NCBI RefSeq assembly: GCF_000379185.1
Contig: NZ_KB900736.1
Span: forward strand, 59,605 to 123,604
Direction: 5' to 3'
Length of the DNA stretch: 64,000 bases
Source of the DNA: Capnocytophaga cynodegmi DSM 19736
GTDB lineage: Bacteria; Bacteroidota; Bacteroidia; Flavobacteriales; Flavobacteriaceae
Shown: one piece after another, positions 44,933-53,417 of the stretch
Numbering within the stretch: the stretch's first letter is position 1
Layout of the letters: each line of letters opens with the position of its first letter
Translations under genes and position numbers: made by a program
Notes under the pieces: generated by a model
Told to the model about the DNA's origin: nothing
Databases searched by the model: none
Seen by the model: only the letters and a program-made list of their open reading frames with translations

Positions 44933-46795
44933 TTATTGATTTATACGGAAAGGTTGCCCACTATATGGTTTTGCATACTCTTCCTCTAAGCTTTTTTCAA
45001 GCATTCGTTTTTCCAAATCACAGCGATATACCTCTCCTTTTATATATCTTTCTATCATCAGTGAAGCAATTGGTCCTGCAACTCTTGCTCCATAGTATCC
45101 ATTCTCTACAAATACAGCAATAGCTATCTTAGGATCATCAATTGGCGCAAACGCCACAAAAATAGAGTGGTCTGTCAGCTGCATACGCTTTCCGTTAATT
45201 CGTACAAAATTTTCAGCAGTTCCCGTTTTCGCACCAATATCAATTCCTTCTATTCTCGTTCCACGTGCAGTACCTGAATTATAAGCTGTGTTCATTCCCT
45301 GAATTATAGGTTCAAAATGTTGCTTATCTATAGTTGTACGTTTAAGTGTTGTAAACTCTTTAAATGGAGTTACTTCATCATTTATCTTCTTTACGATATG
45401 AGGTGTATAAAAATGCCCCCTATTAGCTATAATTGCCATTACATTAGCAAGTTGTATTGGAGTGGTCAATATTTCTCCTTGCCCTATTGCATTTGAAATA
45501 TTGTATGTCGCTGCCCAACGACCTTGTCCATATTGCCTGTCATACAGTGCCGTATTCGGAATTTTGCCTGGTCGTCCTGTAGGAAAATCACTTCCCAAGA
45601 AGCTTCCCAAACCAAAACTTTTGACGTGTTTACTCCACGCATCCATTCCTACAGAAGGTTTTCCATACTTTTCGATACTACGTCTGTAAGAATTTGCAAA
45701 ATAAGAATTACAAGAGTGAGCAATTCCGTGTAGCAAATCATTGCTTGAACGTCCACAATGGCATCGCATTATTCGATTTCCATACCGATACCCTCCCCCA
45801 CAACCAAAAGAAGTTGAAGAAGATATTACATTCTCCTGTAAGGCTATCAAAGCATTGATTACTTTGAAAGGAGAACCTGGTGGATATTCTGCAAGTAAAG
45901 CCCTATCATACAAAGGTTTAGCAATAGAGTCTTGATAGAGAGTTGTATAATTTTTAGAACGTTGCCTTCCTACCAACAAATTAGGATCGAAAGTAGGAGC
46001 AGAAACCAATGCTAATATTTCTCCTGTTTTAGGTTCAATCGCTACAATACCACCTCGTTTATTTTGCATTAACTCTTCTCCATATGCCTGTAAACCAATA
46101 TCTAATGTAAGTTGTAGAGATTGTCCCATAACAGGAAGCGTGTCTAACATTCCTTCTTTATAGCTACTTATCTGACGATTGTGTCTATCCTTCTGGAAAT
46201 AACGCACTCCTTTTTCTCCTCTTAAAAAAGATTCATATTGTTTTTCAACTCCCTGACGTCCAACTAATTCTCCTGATATATAATATGAATTTTCTTTTAA
46301 TTCCCACTCATTTACTTCGCTTATGTATCCTAAAACATTTCCTGCATTACGCGTTAAATAATGACGTAACGAGCGTCTTTGAATGTAAAAACCATCAAAT
46401 TTACGTAACTTTTCTTGCAAAACTGCATAATCATCTTTTGAAAGTTGATTTACCAAAACGGATGGTTTTCGGTAAGAATATTTTTTTGCTTTCTGTAAAC
46501 GTTCTTTAAAATCTTCTTTTGAAATTGCCAATAATCCACATAACTCCAACGTATCCAATTGTTTAACATCATTAGGAACTACCATCACATCGTAGGCTGG
46601 TTGGTTTGACACCAGAAGTTGCCCATTTCTATCGTAAATATAACCTCTCTCTGGATAGTCGTAAACAACCTCAACAGCAACATCTTCGTCGGGACGTGAA
46701 TTCTCATTAAATTCCACAACCTGAAGATAAACTAAACGAATTACGAAAATGATTGATGTTAAGATAATTATGATAAATAACAAATACTTTCTCAT
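44933..46795 (-). CDS. mrdA: Penicillin-binding protein 2 (elongasome transpeptidase)
   Basis: Class B transpeptidase that cross-links lateral-wall peptidoglycan in the rod complex, 620 aa. One N-terminal anchor (about 4-25), a pedestal domain (about 45-230), then the transpeptidase. The active-site SxxK is PPGSPFK with Ser308 and Lys311, SxN is in AHSCNSYF, and KTG is in GAKTGTAENF. The Cys cluster in FGCGGGYRYGNRIMRCHCG is noteworthy. It would be the main beta-lactam target for mecillinam-like drugs. Its start overlaps mreD by four bases (ATGA), so the last two genes of the mreBCD-mrdA operon are coupled. Confidence 0.95.
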   Translation of the reverse strand: MRKYLLFIIIILTSIIFVIRLVYLQVVEFNENSRPDEDVAVEVVYDYPERGYIYDRNGQLLVSNQPAYDVMVVPNDVKQLDTLELCGLLAISKEDFKERLQKAKKYSYRKPSVLVNQLSKDDYAVLQEKLRKFDGFYIQRRSLRHYLTRNAGNVLGYISEVNEWELKENSYYISGELVGRQGVEKQYESFLRGEKGVRYFQKDRHNRQISSYKEGMLDTLPVMGQSLQLTLDIGLQAYGEELMQNKRGGIVAIEPKTGEILALVSAPTFDPNLLVGRQRSKNYTTLYQDSIAKPLYDRALLAEYPPGSPFKVINALIALQENVISSSTSFGCGGGYRYGNRIMRCHCGRSSNDLLHGIAHSCNSYFANSYRRSIEKYGKPSVGMDAWSKHVKSFGLGSFLGSDFPTGRPGKIPNTALYDRQYGQGRWAATYNISNAIGQGEILTTPIQLANVMAIIANRGHFYTPHIVKKINDEVTPFKEFTTLKRTTIDKQHFEPIIQGMNTAYNSGTARGTRIEGIDIGAKTGTAENFVRINGKRMQLTDHSIFVAFAPIDDPKIAIAVFVENGYYGARVAGPIASLMIERYIKGEVYRCDLEKRMLEKSLEEEYAKPYSGQPFRINQ

Positions 46796-47298
46796 TTCTT
46801 TTGGCTTCTAAATATGTAGACAAATAGCAAACATACAACTATAGTGAAAACAGAAGATACTCCTATTTTTACAAAGGTTGTAAACAAGTGATTGAAGTTA
46901 AATATTTCGAGAAAATAAAATAACGTATGATGCAATACAACCATAATTGTTGTATAAGAAAATACCTTTGCAGGAGGATATTGCAAAAGCTTTATTTCCT
47001 GAAAATCAAAGTTATTACCAAACACGAATCTCAATATTACTGAACGAATATAGGCTACAAAAACTGTACTTGCTGCGTGAATTCCTCCTGTATTCGAAAA
47101 AATATCAATACTTAAACCTATTAAAAAAGCTGCAAATAAAAATGGTATCTTGAACTCCCTGTATGGATAAATAATAACAAAAAGTAAATACACCATCGGA
47201 TTTGCATACCCTAAGTAACCAATATTGCTAAACACAAGTACCTGCAACAATACTAGCACAATAAACAGAAAAATATTTTTGATAAAAAGATTATTCAT
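46792..47298 (-). CDS. mreD: Rod shape-determining protein MreD
   Basis: Integral membrane component of the elongasome, 168 aa with about five or six helices. Little is conserved at sequence level; the assignment rests on hydrophobicity, size, the typical YPYREFKIPFLFAAFLIGLSID segment and its place between mreC and mrdA. Overlaps of 8 bases with mreC and 4 with mrdA indicate translational coupling. Confidence 0.9.
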   Translation of the reverse strand: MNNLFIKNIFLFIVLVLLQVLVFSNIGYLGYANPMVYLLFVIIYPYREFKIPFLFAAFLIGLSIDIFSNTGGIHAASTVFVAYIRSVILRFVFGNNFDFQEIKLLQYPPAKVFSYTTIMVVLHHTLFYFLEIFNFNHLFTTFVKIGVSSVFTIVVCLLFVYIFRSQKK

Positions 47299-48124
47299 TA
47301 GGATTTTGACTTTCTAAATTACTAATCTCTTCTTTGTCTTTGTTTTCAATTATGTAGATAAAATCCACGTTGGACATATCCGTAAATAATTTAATATCAA
47401 CTACAAAAGAATTATCCATTTGACTTTTAGTAATATTCATAATTTGCCCAACAGGAATTCCTTTAGGAAAAATGCTCGACATTCCTCCCGTAACTATAGT
47501 ATCACCTTTTCGAATGGGAGCTATGTTAGGTATGTCCACAAGTTGAACAATGTTTAACTCCTGTCCATTCCATTTCAGTGAACCAAAATGACCTGTTCGT
47601 TTTACCATTGCATTCAAAGAAGATTTTATATTCAAAACACTTTGAACAGTAGCAAATTCACCCGATGTGTTTTCAACAATTCCCACAATTCCATTAGGAG
47701 AAATAACTCCCATATCTTGCTTTACTCCTTCTTTTTCTCCCTTATCAATTGTCAAATAATTTTTCTTTCGTAAGAAACTATTTTTTATAACATTAGCCCT
47801 ACGAACTTCATATTGGCTTGTATCAAAAAATGATATACTATCAGTTGCAATGCTTTGTTTGAGCTGATTTTCTAATGCAAATATTTGGCTACGAAGTTGT
47901 TTATTTTCTTCACTAAGAATATTATTTTGTCCTCTCAAGTCAAAATACTGAGTCCAATAACTTGAAAAATTATATAAATTTCCAGAAACTATATTAGCAG
48001 AGTTAATATACTTACTTTGTGGATAGTAATTATCTTTAATAGTCAGAAAGATAGAAAAAGAAAAAAGCAACAAAAACACAAAAAAGTTTCTTTTACGAAT
48101 AAAAAACAAAATGATTTGTTGCAT
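47291..48124 (-). CDS. mreC: Rod shape-determining protein MreC
   Basis: Bitopic scaffold linking MreB, MreD and the PBP2-RodA synthase, 277 aa from ATG 48124 (an upstream ATG at 48169 falls in a hairpin region and is less likely). One helix (about 10-28 from that start), a coiled coil (about 65-95, NILSEENKQLRSQIFALENQ), then the beta-barrel domain with NYLTIDKGEKEGVKQDMGVI, a family hallmark, and GDTIVTGGMSSIFPKGIPVG. It sits between mreB and mreD; a hairpin lies in the mreB-mreC gap. Confidence 0.93.
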   Translation of the reverse strand: MQQIILFFIRKRNFFVFLLLFSFSIFLTIKDNYYPQSKYINSANIVSGNLYNFSSYWTQYFDLRGQNNILSEENKQLRSQIFALENQLKQSIATDSISFFDTSQYEVRRANVIKNSFLRKKNYLTIDKGEKEGVKQDMGVISPNGIVGIVENTSGEFATVQSVLNIKSSLNAMVKRTGHFGSLKWNGQELNIVQLVDIPNIAPIRKGDTIVTGGMSSIFPKGIPVGQIMNITKSQMDNSFVVDIKLFTDMSNVDFIYIIENKDKEEISNLESQNPNE

Positions 48125-48153
48125 AAACTTTAAATTACATATTTTTAAAAGAC

Positions 48154-48197
48154 AAATTGTAAGGTGCAAGTTTTCAATATCCTACACCTTACAATTT
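48154..48197 (-). promoter_or_regulatory. Intercistronic hairpin between mreB and mreC
   Basis: Perfect 13-bp inverted repeat, AAATTGTAAGGTG (48154-48166) with CACCTTACAATTT (48185-48197), loop of 18. On the minus strand it is followed by GTCTTTTAAAAA, a weak T tract. It may act as a partial terminator or an mRNA-stabilising element, so that more mreB than mreC is made. Confidence 0.65.
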
Positions 48198-48212
48198 CAA
48201 AATTATAAATCA

Positions 48213-49241
48213 TTACTTAAGTAATATACTTCTGAATTTATCTATGTTTTTCAGGGTAATTCCAGTTCCGCGAACTACTGCACGTAATGGGTCTTCCGCT
48301 ACATAAACTGGCAAATCAGTTTTTAGAGAAATTCGCTTATCCAAACCTCGTAACATAGCCCCGCCACCAGCCATATAAATACCTGTATTGTAAATATCTG
48401 CAGCTAACTCGGGAGGCGTTTGTGATAGAGTTTCCATAATAGAATCCTCAATTCGTAAGATGGACTTATCCAATGCTTTTACCATTTCGCGATACGAAAC
48501 TTGTACTTGTTTGGGTTTACCCGTTAACAAATCACGCCCTTGTACCATAATATCATCTGGCGGAAGGTCTAAATCTTCTGTTGCTGCACCAATAGTTATT
48601 TTAATATTTTCAGCAGTACTTTCTCCAACATATAAGTTATGTTGAGTACGCATATAATGAACAATATCAGAGTTGAAGATATCACCTGCAATTTTCACGG
48701 ACTTATCACAAACAATTCCCCCTAAGGCAATTACAGCAATTTCTGTGGTTCCTCCTCCAATATCAATAATCATATTTCCTTTTGGTTGCATAATATCCAA
48801 ACCAATCCCAATAGCTGCAGCCATTGGTTCGTGAACAAGGTAAATGTCCTTACCATTTACACGCTCACACGATTCGCGTACCGCACGTGTTTCCACCTCT
48901 GTAATTCCCGATGGAATACAAACCACCATACGCAACGAAGGAGAAAAAAAGCGTCTTTTCAATGCGGGTACACTCCTGATAAGCATACTAATCATCTGCT
49001 CGGAAGCATCAAAATCAGCAATTACTCCATCTTTCAACGGTCGGATTGTTTTAATATTAGGGTGTGTCTTACCTTGCATCAAACGAGCTTCCTTACCTAC
49101 TGCTATAATTTTGTGCGAAGTTCGGTCTTGAGCTACAATTGACGGGCTATCAACCACCACCTTATCATTATGAATAATTAATGTGTTTGCAGTTCCTAAA
49201 TCTATTGCTATTTCTTCTGTTAAGAAGTCAAAAAAACCCAT
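48213..49241 (-). CDS. mreB: Actin-like cell-shape protein MreB
   Basis: Bacterial actin that forms membrane-bound filaments guiding lateral wall synthesis, 342 aa. Phosphate-1 motif AIDLGTANTLIIH, connect-1 MVVCIPSGITEVETRAVRES, phosphate-2 NMIIDIGGGTTEIAVIALGG, and the adenosine motif YMAGGGAMLRGLD. The N-terminal MGFFDFLTEE helix is the usual membrane-binding segment. First gene of mreB-mreC-mreD-mrdA, with a consensus promoter at 49295-49322 and a downstream intercistronic hairpin. Confidence 0.96.
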   Translation of the reverse strand: MGFFDFLTEEIAIDLGTANTLIIHNDKVVVDSPSIVAQDRTSHKIIAVGKEARLMQGKTHPNIKTIRPLKDGVIADFDASEQMISMLIRSVPALKRRFFSPSLRMVVCIPSGITEVETRAVRESCERVNGKDIYLVHEPMAAAIGIGLDIMQPKGNMIIDIGGGTTEIAVIALGGIVCDKSVKIAGDIFNSDIVHYMRTQHNLYVGESTAENIKITIGAATEDLDLPPDDIMVQGRDLLTGKPKQVQVSYREMVKALDKSILRIEDSIMETLSQTPPELAADIYNTGIYMAGGGAMLRGLDKRISLKTDLPVYVAEDPLRAVVRGTGITLKNIDKFRSILLK

Positions 49242-49294
49242 ATTTGTGTAGTTGTATTAAAGATAACTTATTTGAAATCAATCATTTATAAAAA

Positions 49295-49322
49295 CAAAAC
49301 TATTCTATTTATGCGACTGCAA
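49295..49322 (-). promoter_or_regulatory. Predicted mreB promoter
   Basis: Minus strand TTG (49320-49322), 17-bp spacer, TAGTTTTG (49295-49302), agreeing with the consensus; 54 bases before the ATG. Confidence 0.55.
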
Positions 49323-49409
49323 TTTTATAAAAAAAAAAATGTTTTTCCAAACAAAATTCAATTTAATTCTTAAATTCACAAAATAGTATTTTAAATCATA
49401 AAAAAATGT

Positions 49410-49417
49410 TATTTTTG
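49410..49417 (+). promoter_or_regulatory. Predicted -7 element of the hybrid histidine kinase gene
   Basis: TATTTTTG, an exact TAnnTTTG match, 33 bases before the ATG; the -33 element is unclear. Confidence 0.45.
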
Positions 49418-49450
49418 CTGTCAGAGTTAAATTTTTAGCTTAGAAAAACT

Positions 49451-51910
49451 ATGAAATCTCCAAAAATAACACTAAAAATAATTTTAGGGTACCTTCTATT
49501 AACCTTAACATCTGCGACAGTTACTGTTGTTACTTACAAAGAAATCCAGAAGCTAACCGCCTCAGAAAATATAAATGAATCCAACAGAGATAAAATTCTA
49601 AAAATTGGTAGGATACTAACTCTTATGAATGAAACAGAGAGTGCTGGAAAAATCGCAATCCGTACTGACGACGAACAGGCTCTTCAATCCTTTCTTAAAA
49701 AAAATCATATTCTGGAGGATAGCATTATTAAATTCAGGGAACATATCACTTCGGAAAAACATTTACAAATGCTTGATACTGTGCAGATGTTACTACAATT
49801 GAAAAGTAAAAATCTTCAGGAACTAAAAGTTATTCAACGTAGTGATATTTCATCAATTACCATTCGTAATGCTATTAAAAAACTTTCGAGTTTGGAACCT
49901 TCATTGGGGCATTTCTTGTTGAATGACAACATAGTAACAAACCAAGAGCGAATAGGTCCTAAGATAGATTCAACGGATACACAACCCGATATATCCTCCA
50001 TCTTAAAACGATACAAGGACATCAAAATTCCTCCTACTCGGAATCAGTCAAAATTTGATGAAACCGTTATGGAGACCTTGAAATTGTTGACTAAAGTCTA
50101 CAAAGAAACTCAAAAATCTAAGTATAAGCAAAATGAAAAGATTCAAACTCTTTGGCACAATGACAACCGTATGTCAGAGAAAATCAGTGATTTACTTTCC
50201 GATTTTGAAGAAGATATCCTGAAAAGCTCACAGGAAATTAACTACGAACGCCAAATTATTTTCAAAAAAAGTAAATCTTTTCTAATTTCATCTTATATTT
50301 TTGCTATTATAGTGACGGTTTTGCTCTCCTTTATCATAATTAGAGACTTTTGGAAAATTCAAACGTACCGACAAGAACTAGAAACAGCAAACTTGAAAAC
50401 CAATCGTTTGTTAAAAAGTAGAGAACAACTCGTATCGATGGTTAGCCACGACTTACGAACACCACTAAGTTCCATCATAGGTTATTCGGAATTGCTTAGT
50501 AAGCAAGATATTACAGAAAAAAGTAAGAATTATCTATCACATATTAAATATTCTTCAGAATATATTCAAAAATTGGTCGATGAGTTGTTGGATTATTCAA
50601 AATTAGAAGCTGGAAAAATCACTATACAAAAAGTTCCTATAAACATAGCCGACACCATCAAGGAAGTATCTGATAATGTGAAATCTATATTCAAATCAAA
50701 ACCTATTACCCTTTCCATCGAAATTTCCGATACAATTCGTAATAGCAAATTTACAAATGATTCATATCGTATCAGACAAATACTTTACAATCTGATTTCC
50801 AATGCTTTTAAATTCACTGAAAAAGGAGAAATTCGCATTAAAGCTGAGGCAAAACCTTTCACGGATAAGGCTTCTGAAATCATAATTTCTGTTACTGACT
50901 CTGGAATTGGTGTAAAAAAAGAGCAACAAGCACATATTTTTGATGAATTTACACAAGCTAATACAGATGTCTCAAAACGTTATGGAGGCTCAGGATTGGG
51001 ACTACATATTTCACAAAAATTGGCTCATTTACTTAAAGGAAAAATAACTCTTGAGAGTGAGGAAAATGTAGGAAGTACATTTACTTTTCGTTTTGTATCT
51101 GAAAAGGTTGTTGAAAATCAAAAGAATATTTCACAAAAATGGATTTCTGACAAAAAACCTAACGAAATTAGAATTCTAGCCATTGATGACGATGTGACTA
51201 TTTTGGGACTCATTCAGGAATTATTACAACAAAAGAGTATAGAAGTAATTCCTTTCAGTAACGGAAAAGAAGCTCTCTTCAAGATGAACAACCTCAGTTT
51301 TGATATGGTCATTACAGATATTCAGCTTCCTGAAATGAATGGTTTTCACTTTGTTACGTTATTCAATGAGAAATATAAAGATAATCCAATTCCTGTGTTA
51401 GCCATCACTGGAAGAAAAGATGTCCCTGAGAGTTTCTATACTCAAAACGGCTTTTCAGGAATATTACCCAAACCTTTCACACCTCAAAAATTTTACGAAA
51501 AATTGAACTCATTTTTCCCAAAAATAGAAGTAAACGAAGTAGACTTCACACCTCCTTCAACTGTTGATTCTACAAAGTATCGTCCTGAAGTTTTGGAACA
51601 ATTTATGGGTGATGATAAAGAAGGTATAATCGCTCTTTACGAAAACTTTATAAATGACTCTATAAAAAACATTTCAGACTTAAAACGTTTTGCAAATATT
51701 AGAGAATATGAACATATCCGAGCTATTGCTCACAAAATGTTAAGTATGTTCGGACAGATAAATGCCAAAAGAGAAGTGGAAATATTAAGTTTTTTGAACA
51801 ATATTTCAGAAAAAAGTGACATTCTGGAACTACGTCTAAAAATTGATGATTTAGAAAACCTTTTTCAAAAAGAATGTAAAGTAGCTATTGAGAAGTACTG
51901 TAATGACTGA
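49451..51910 (+). CDS. Hybrid sensor histidine kinase with receiver and HPt domains
   Basis: Membrane phosphorelay sensor, 819 aa. TM1 about 8-28; a helical periplasmic sensor region about 30-272; TM2 about 275-297; a coiled linker; HisKA with phosphorylated His333 in MVSHDLRTPLSS; HATPase (N box NLISNAFKFTE, G boxes ITDSG-like VTDSGIGV and GSGLGLHISQK); a receiver domain with Asp623 in MVITDIQLPEMNG; and a C-terminal HPt with His761 in AIAHKMLSMFG. All relay steps but the final regulator are in one chain. No response regulator gene is next to it. The signal is unknown; the helical sensor shows no named domain I can see. Confidence 0.94.
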   Translation: MKSPKITLKIILGYLLLTLTSATVTVVTYKEIQKLTASENINESNRDKILKIGRILTLMNETESAGKIAIRTDDEQALQSFLKKNHILEDSIIKFREHITSEKHLQMLDTVQMLLQLKSKNLQELKVIQRSDISSITIRNAIKKLSSLEPSLGHFLLNDNIVTNQERIGPKIDSTDTQPDISSILKRYKDIKIPPTRNQSKFDETVMETLKLLTKVYKETQKSKYKQNEKIQTLWHNDNRMSEKISDLLSDFEEDILKSSQEINYERQIIFKKSKSFLISSYIFAIIVTVLLSFIIIRDFWKIQTYRQELETANLKTNRLLKSREQLVSMVSHDLRTPLSSIIGYSELLSKQDITEKSKNYLSHIKYSSEYIQKLVDELLDYSKLEAGKITIQKVPINIADTIKEVSDNVKSIFKSKPITLSIEISDTIRNSKFTNDSYRIRQILYNLISNAFKFTEKGEIRIKAEAKPFTDKASEIIISVTDSGIGVKKEQQAHIFDEFTQANTDVSKRYGGSGLGLHISQKLAHLLKGKITLESEENVGSTFTFRFVSEKVVENQKNISQKWISDKKPNEIRILAIDDDVTILGLIQELLQQKSIEVIPFSNGKEALFKMNNLSFDMVITDIQLPEMNGFHFVTLFNEKYKDNPIPVLAITGRKDVPESFYTQNGFSGILPKPFTPQKFYEKLNSFFPKIEVNEVDFTPPSTVDSTKYRPEVLEQFMGDDKEGIIALYENFINDSIKNISDLKRFANIREYEHIRAIAHKMLSMFGQINAKREVEILSFLNNISEKSDILELRLKIDDLENLFQKECKVAIEKYCND

Positions 51911-51919
51911 TAAGAAATT

Positions 51920-51955
51920 AAAAATCCGAATTTTATTAATGAAATTCGGATTTTT
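51920..51955 (+). terminator. Bidirectional terminator between the kinase gene and efp
   Basis: AAAAATCCGAATTT (51920-51933) pairs with AAATTCGGATTTTT (51942-51955), 14 bp with an 8-base loop and A/T flanks on both strands. Confidence 0.85.
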
Positions 51956-51974
51956 ATATTTATTGAAAAGATAA

Positions 51975-52541
51975 TTAATCTTTCATACGTTCTACATACG
52001 TTCCTTTTTCTGTTTCTACCTTAATGCGGTCTCCCTCATTAATAAACAACGGAACATTTACAATTGCTCCTGTTTCCACAATAGCAGGTTTTGTAGCATT
52101 AGTTGCTGTATTTCCTTTTACCCCTGGCTCAACGTGCGTAACGGTAAGTATCACACTGGCAGGCATTTCCACAGAAAGAGGTGATTCATCTTCTGCATTA
52201 AAAATAATCATTACTATTTCTCCTTCTTTTAATAATTCAGGATTTTCCAACATATCTTTGCGGATATTTACTTGGTTGTAATCCTCAGTATTCATAAAAA
52301 CAAAATCGTCTCCCTCCTCGTATAAATATTGAAAAGAGCGAGTTTCTACACGCACATCATCAATTTTATGTCCTGCAGAAAATGTATTATCAAGAGTTTT
52401 TCCTGTTGTAACGCTTTTTAATTTGGTACGAACGAAAGCAGGTCCTTTTCCTGGTTTGACGTGCAAAAATTCGATTATTTTGTAAATGTCGTGATTAAAA
52501 CGGATACATAATCCTTTTCTAATATCTGCTGTTGTTGCCAT
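51975..52541 (-). CDS. efp: Translation elongation factor P
   Basis: Rescues ribosomes stalled at proline runs, 188 aa with the three-domain KOW/OB/OB build. The conserved loop that reaches the peptidyl-transferase centre is HVKPGKGPAFVRTKLK, with the tip Lys present. The EFP signature region is VTHVEPGVKGNTATNATKPA. No epmA or ymfI-type modification gene is in the window, so the tip may be unmodified or modified by a distant gene. It is last in the lpxD-lpxC/fabZ-lpxA-efp direction, 75 bases after lpxA. Confidence 0.96.
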   Translation of the reverse strand: MATTADIRKGLCIRFNHDIYKIIEFLHVKPGKGPAFVRTKLKSVTTGKTLDNTFSAGHKIDDVRVETRSFQYLYEEGDDFVFMNTEDYNQVNIRKDMLENPELLKEGEIVMIIFNAEDESPLSVEMPASVILTVTHVEPGVKGNTATNATKPAIVETGAIVNVPLFINEGDRIKVETEKGTYVERMKD

Positions 52542-52616
52542 CTATATAATTAATTTAAACTTTTATTTTTCAAGAATATTAAAAACTTCATCATAAAATA
52601 AGAAAGTACGATACTG

Positions 52617-53405
52617 CTACATACTTCCCCCTGTATAACCTTTCATCACACCTCGAGAAGAATTACGAATAAAATCAAGAATTTCATCTCTCTCAGGAGT
52701 AGCCTCCATTTCCGCTTCTACTATGGAAAGTGCTTGTGTGATATTGAAATCTTTTTGGAAAATAATCCTGTAAATGTTTTGTATCTCTCTGATTTTTTCT
52801 GGTGTAAAACCTCTTCTTCGTAAACCAACAGAATTTATCCCCACGTATGAAAGTGGCTCACGAGCTGCCTTTACGTAAGGAGGCACATCTTTGCGAACTA
52901 AAGAACCTCCTGTCACAAATGCGTGACTACCAATAGTGGTAAACTGCTGAACTGCAACCATCCCTGCTAAAACCACGAAATCCCCAACCGTAGTATGTCC
53001 TGCTAAAGTTGTATTATTTGAAAATATACAGTGATTCCCTACAGTACAATCGTGAGCGATATGACTATAAGCCATTATCCAGCAATTTTCTCCTACCACA
53101 GTTTTCATTTTGTCAATCGTCCCTCTGTTGATTGTAACACACTCTCGGATAGTTGTTCCATCTCCAATAATGGTAATAGTTTCCTCATTCTGAAACTTTT
53201 TATCTTGAGGAATTGCGGAAATTACCGCTCCAGGAAAGATTGAACAATTCTTGCCAATTCTTGCTCCTTCCATAATCGTAACATTAGGTCCTATCCAGGT
53301 ACCCTCACCAATTTCAACATTATTATGAATGGTTGAAAATGGTTCTATCACCACATTCTGAGCTATTTTCGCACCAGGGTGTACGTAAGCCAAAGGTTGA
53401 TTCAT
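52617..53405 (-). CDS. lpxA: Acyl-ACP--UDP-N-acetylglucosamine O-acyltransferase
   Basis: First enzyme of lipid A synthesis, acylating UDP-GlcNAc at the 3-OH, 262 aa. A left-handed beta helix of hexapeptide repeats runs through about residues 1-190 (for example IEPFSTIHNNVEIGEGTWIG). The catalytic His lies in the MAYSHIAHDCTVGNHC block, followed by FSNNTTLAGHTTVGDF. The C-terminal helical part (GLRRRGFTPEKIREIQNIYR) binds ACP. It follows lpxC/fabZ by 12 bases. Confidence 0.95.
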   Translation of the reverse strand: MNQPLAYVHPGAKIAQNVVIEPFSTIHNNVEIGEGTWIGPNVTIMEGARIGKNCSIFPGAVISAIPQDKKFQNEETITIIGDGTTIRECVTINRGTIDKMKTVVGENCWIMAYSHIAHDCTVGNHCIFSNNTTLAGHTTVGDFVVLAGMVAVQQFTTIGSHAFVTGGSLVRKDVPPYVKAAREPLSYVGINSVGLRRRGFTPEKIREIQNIYRIIFQKDFNITQALSIVEAEMEATPERDEILDFIRNSSRGVMKGYTGGSM

Positions 53406-53417
53406 CGCTTTTCCGAA

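Noticed and set aside
48786-49142. 118-codon plus-strand frame within mreB
   Set aside because: Antisense to a fully conserved MreB sequence; the His/Asn/Cys-rich translation has no family character.
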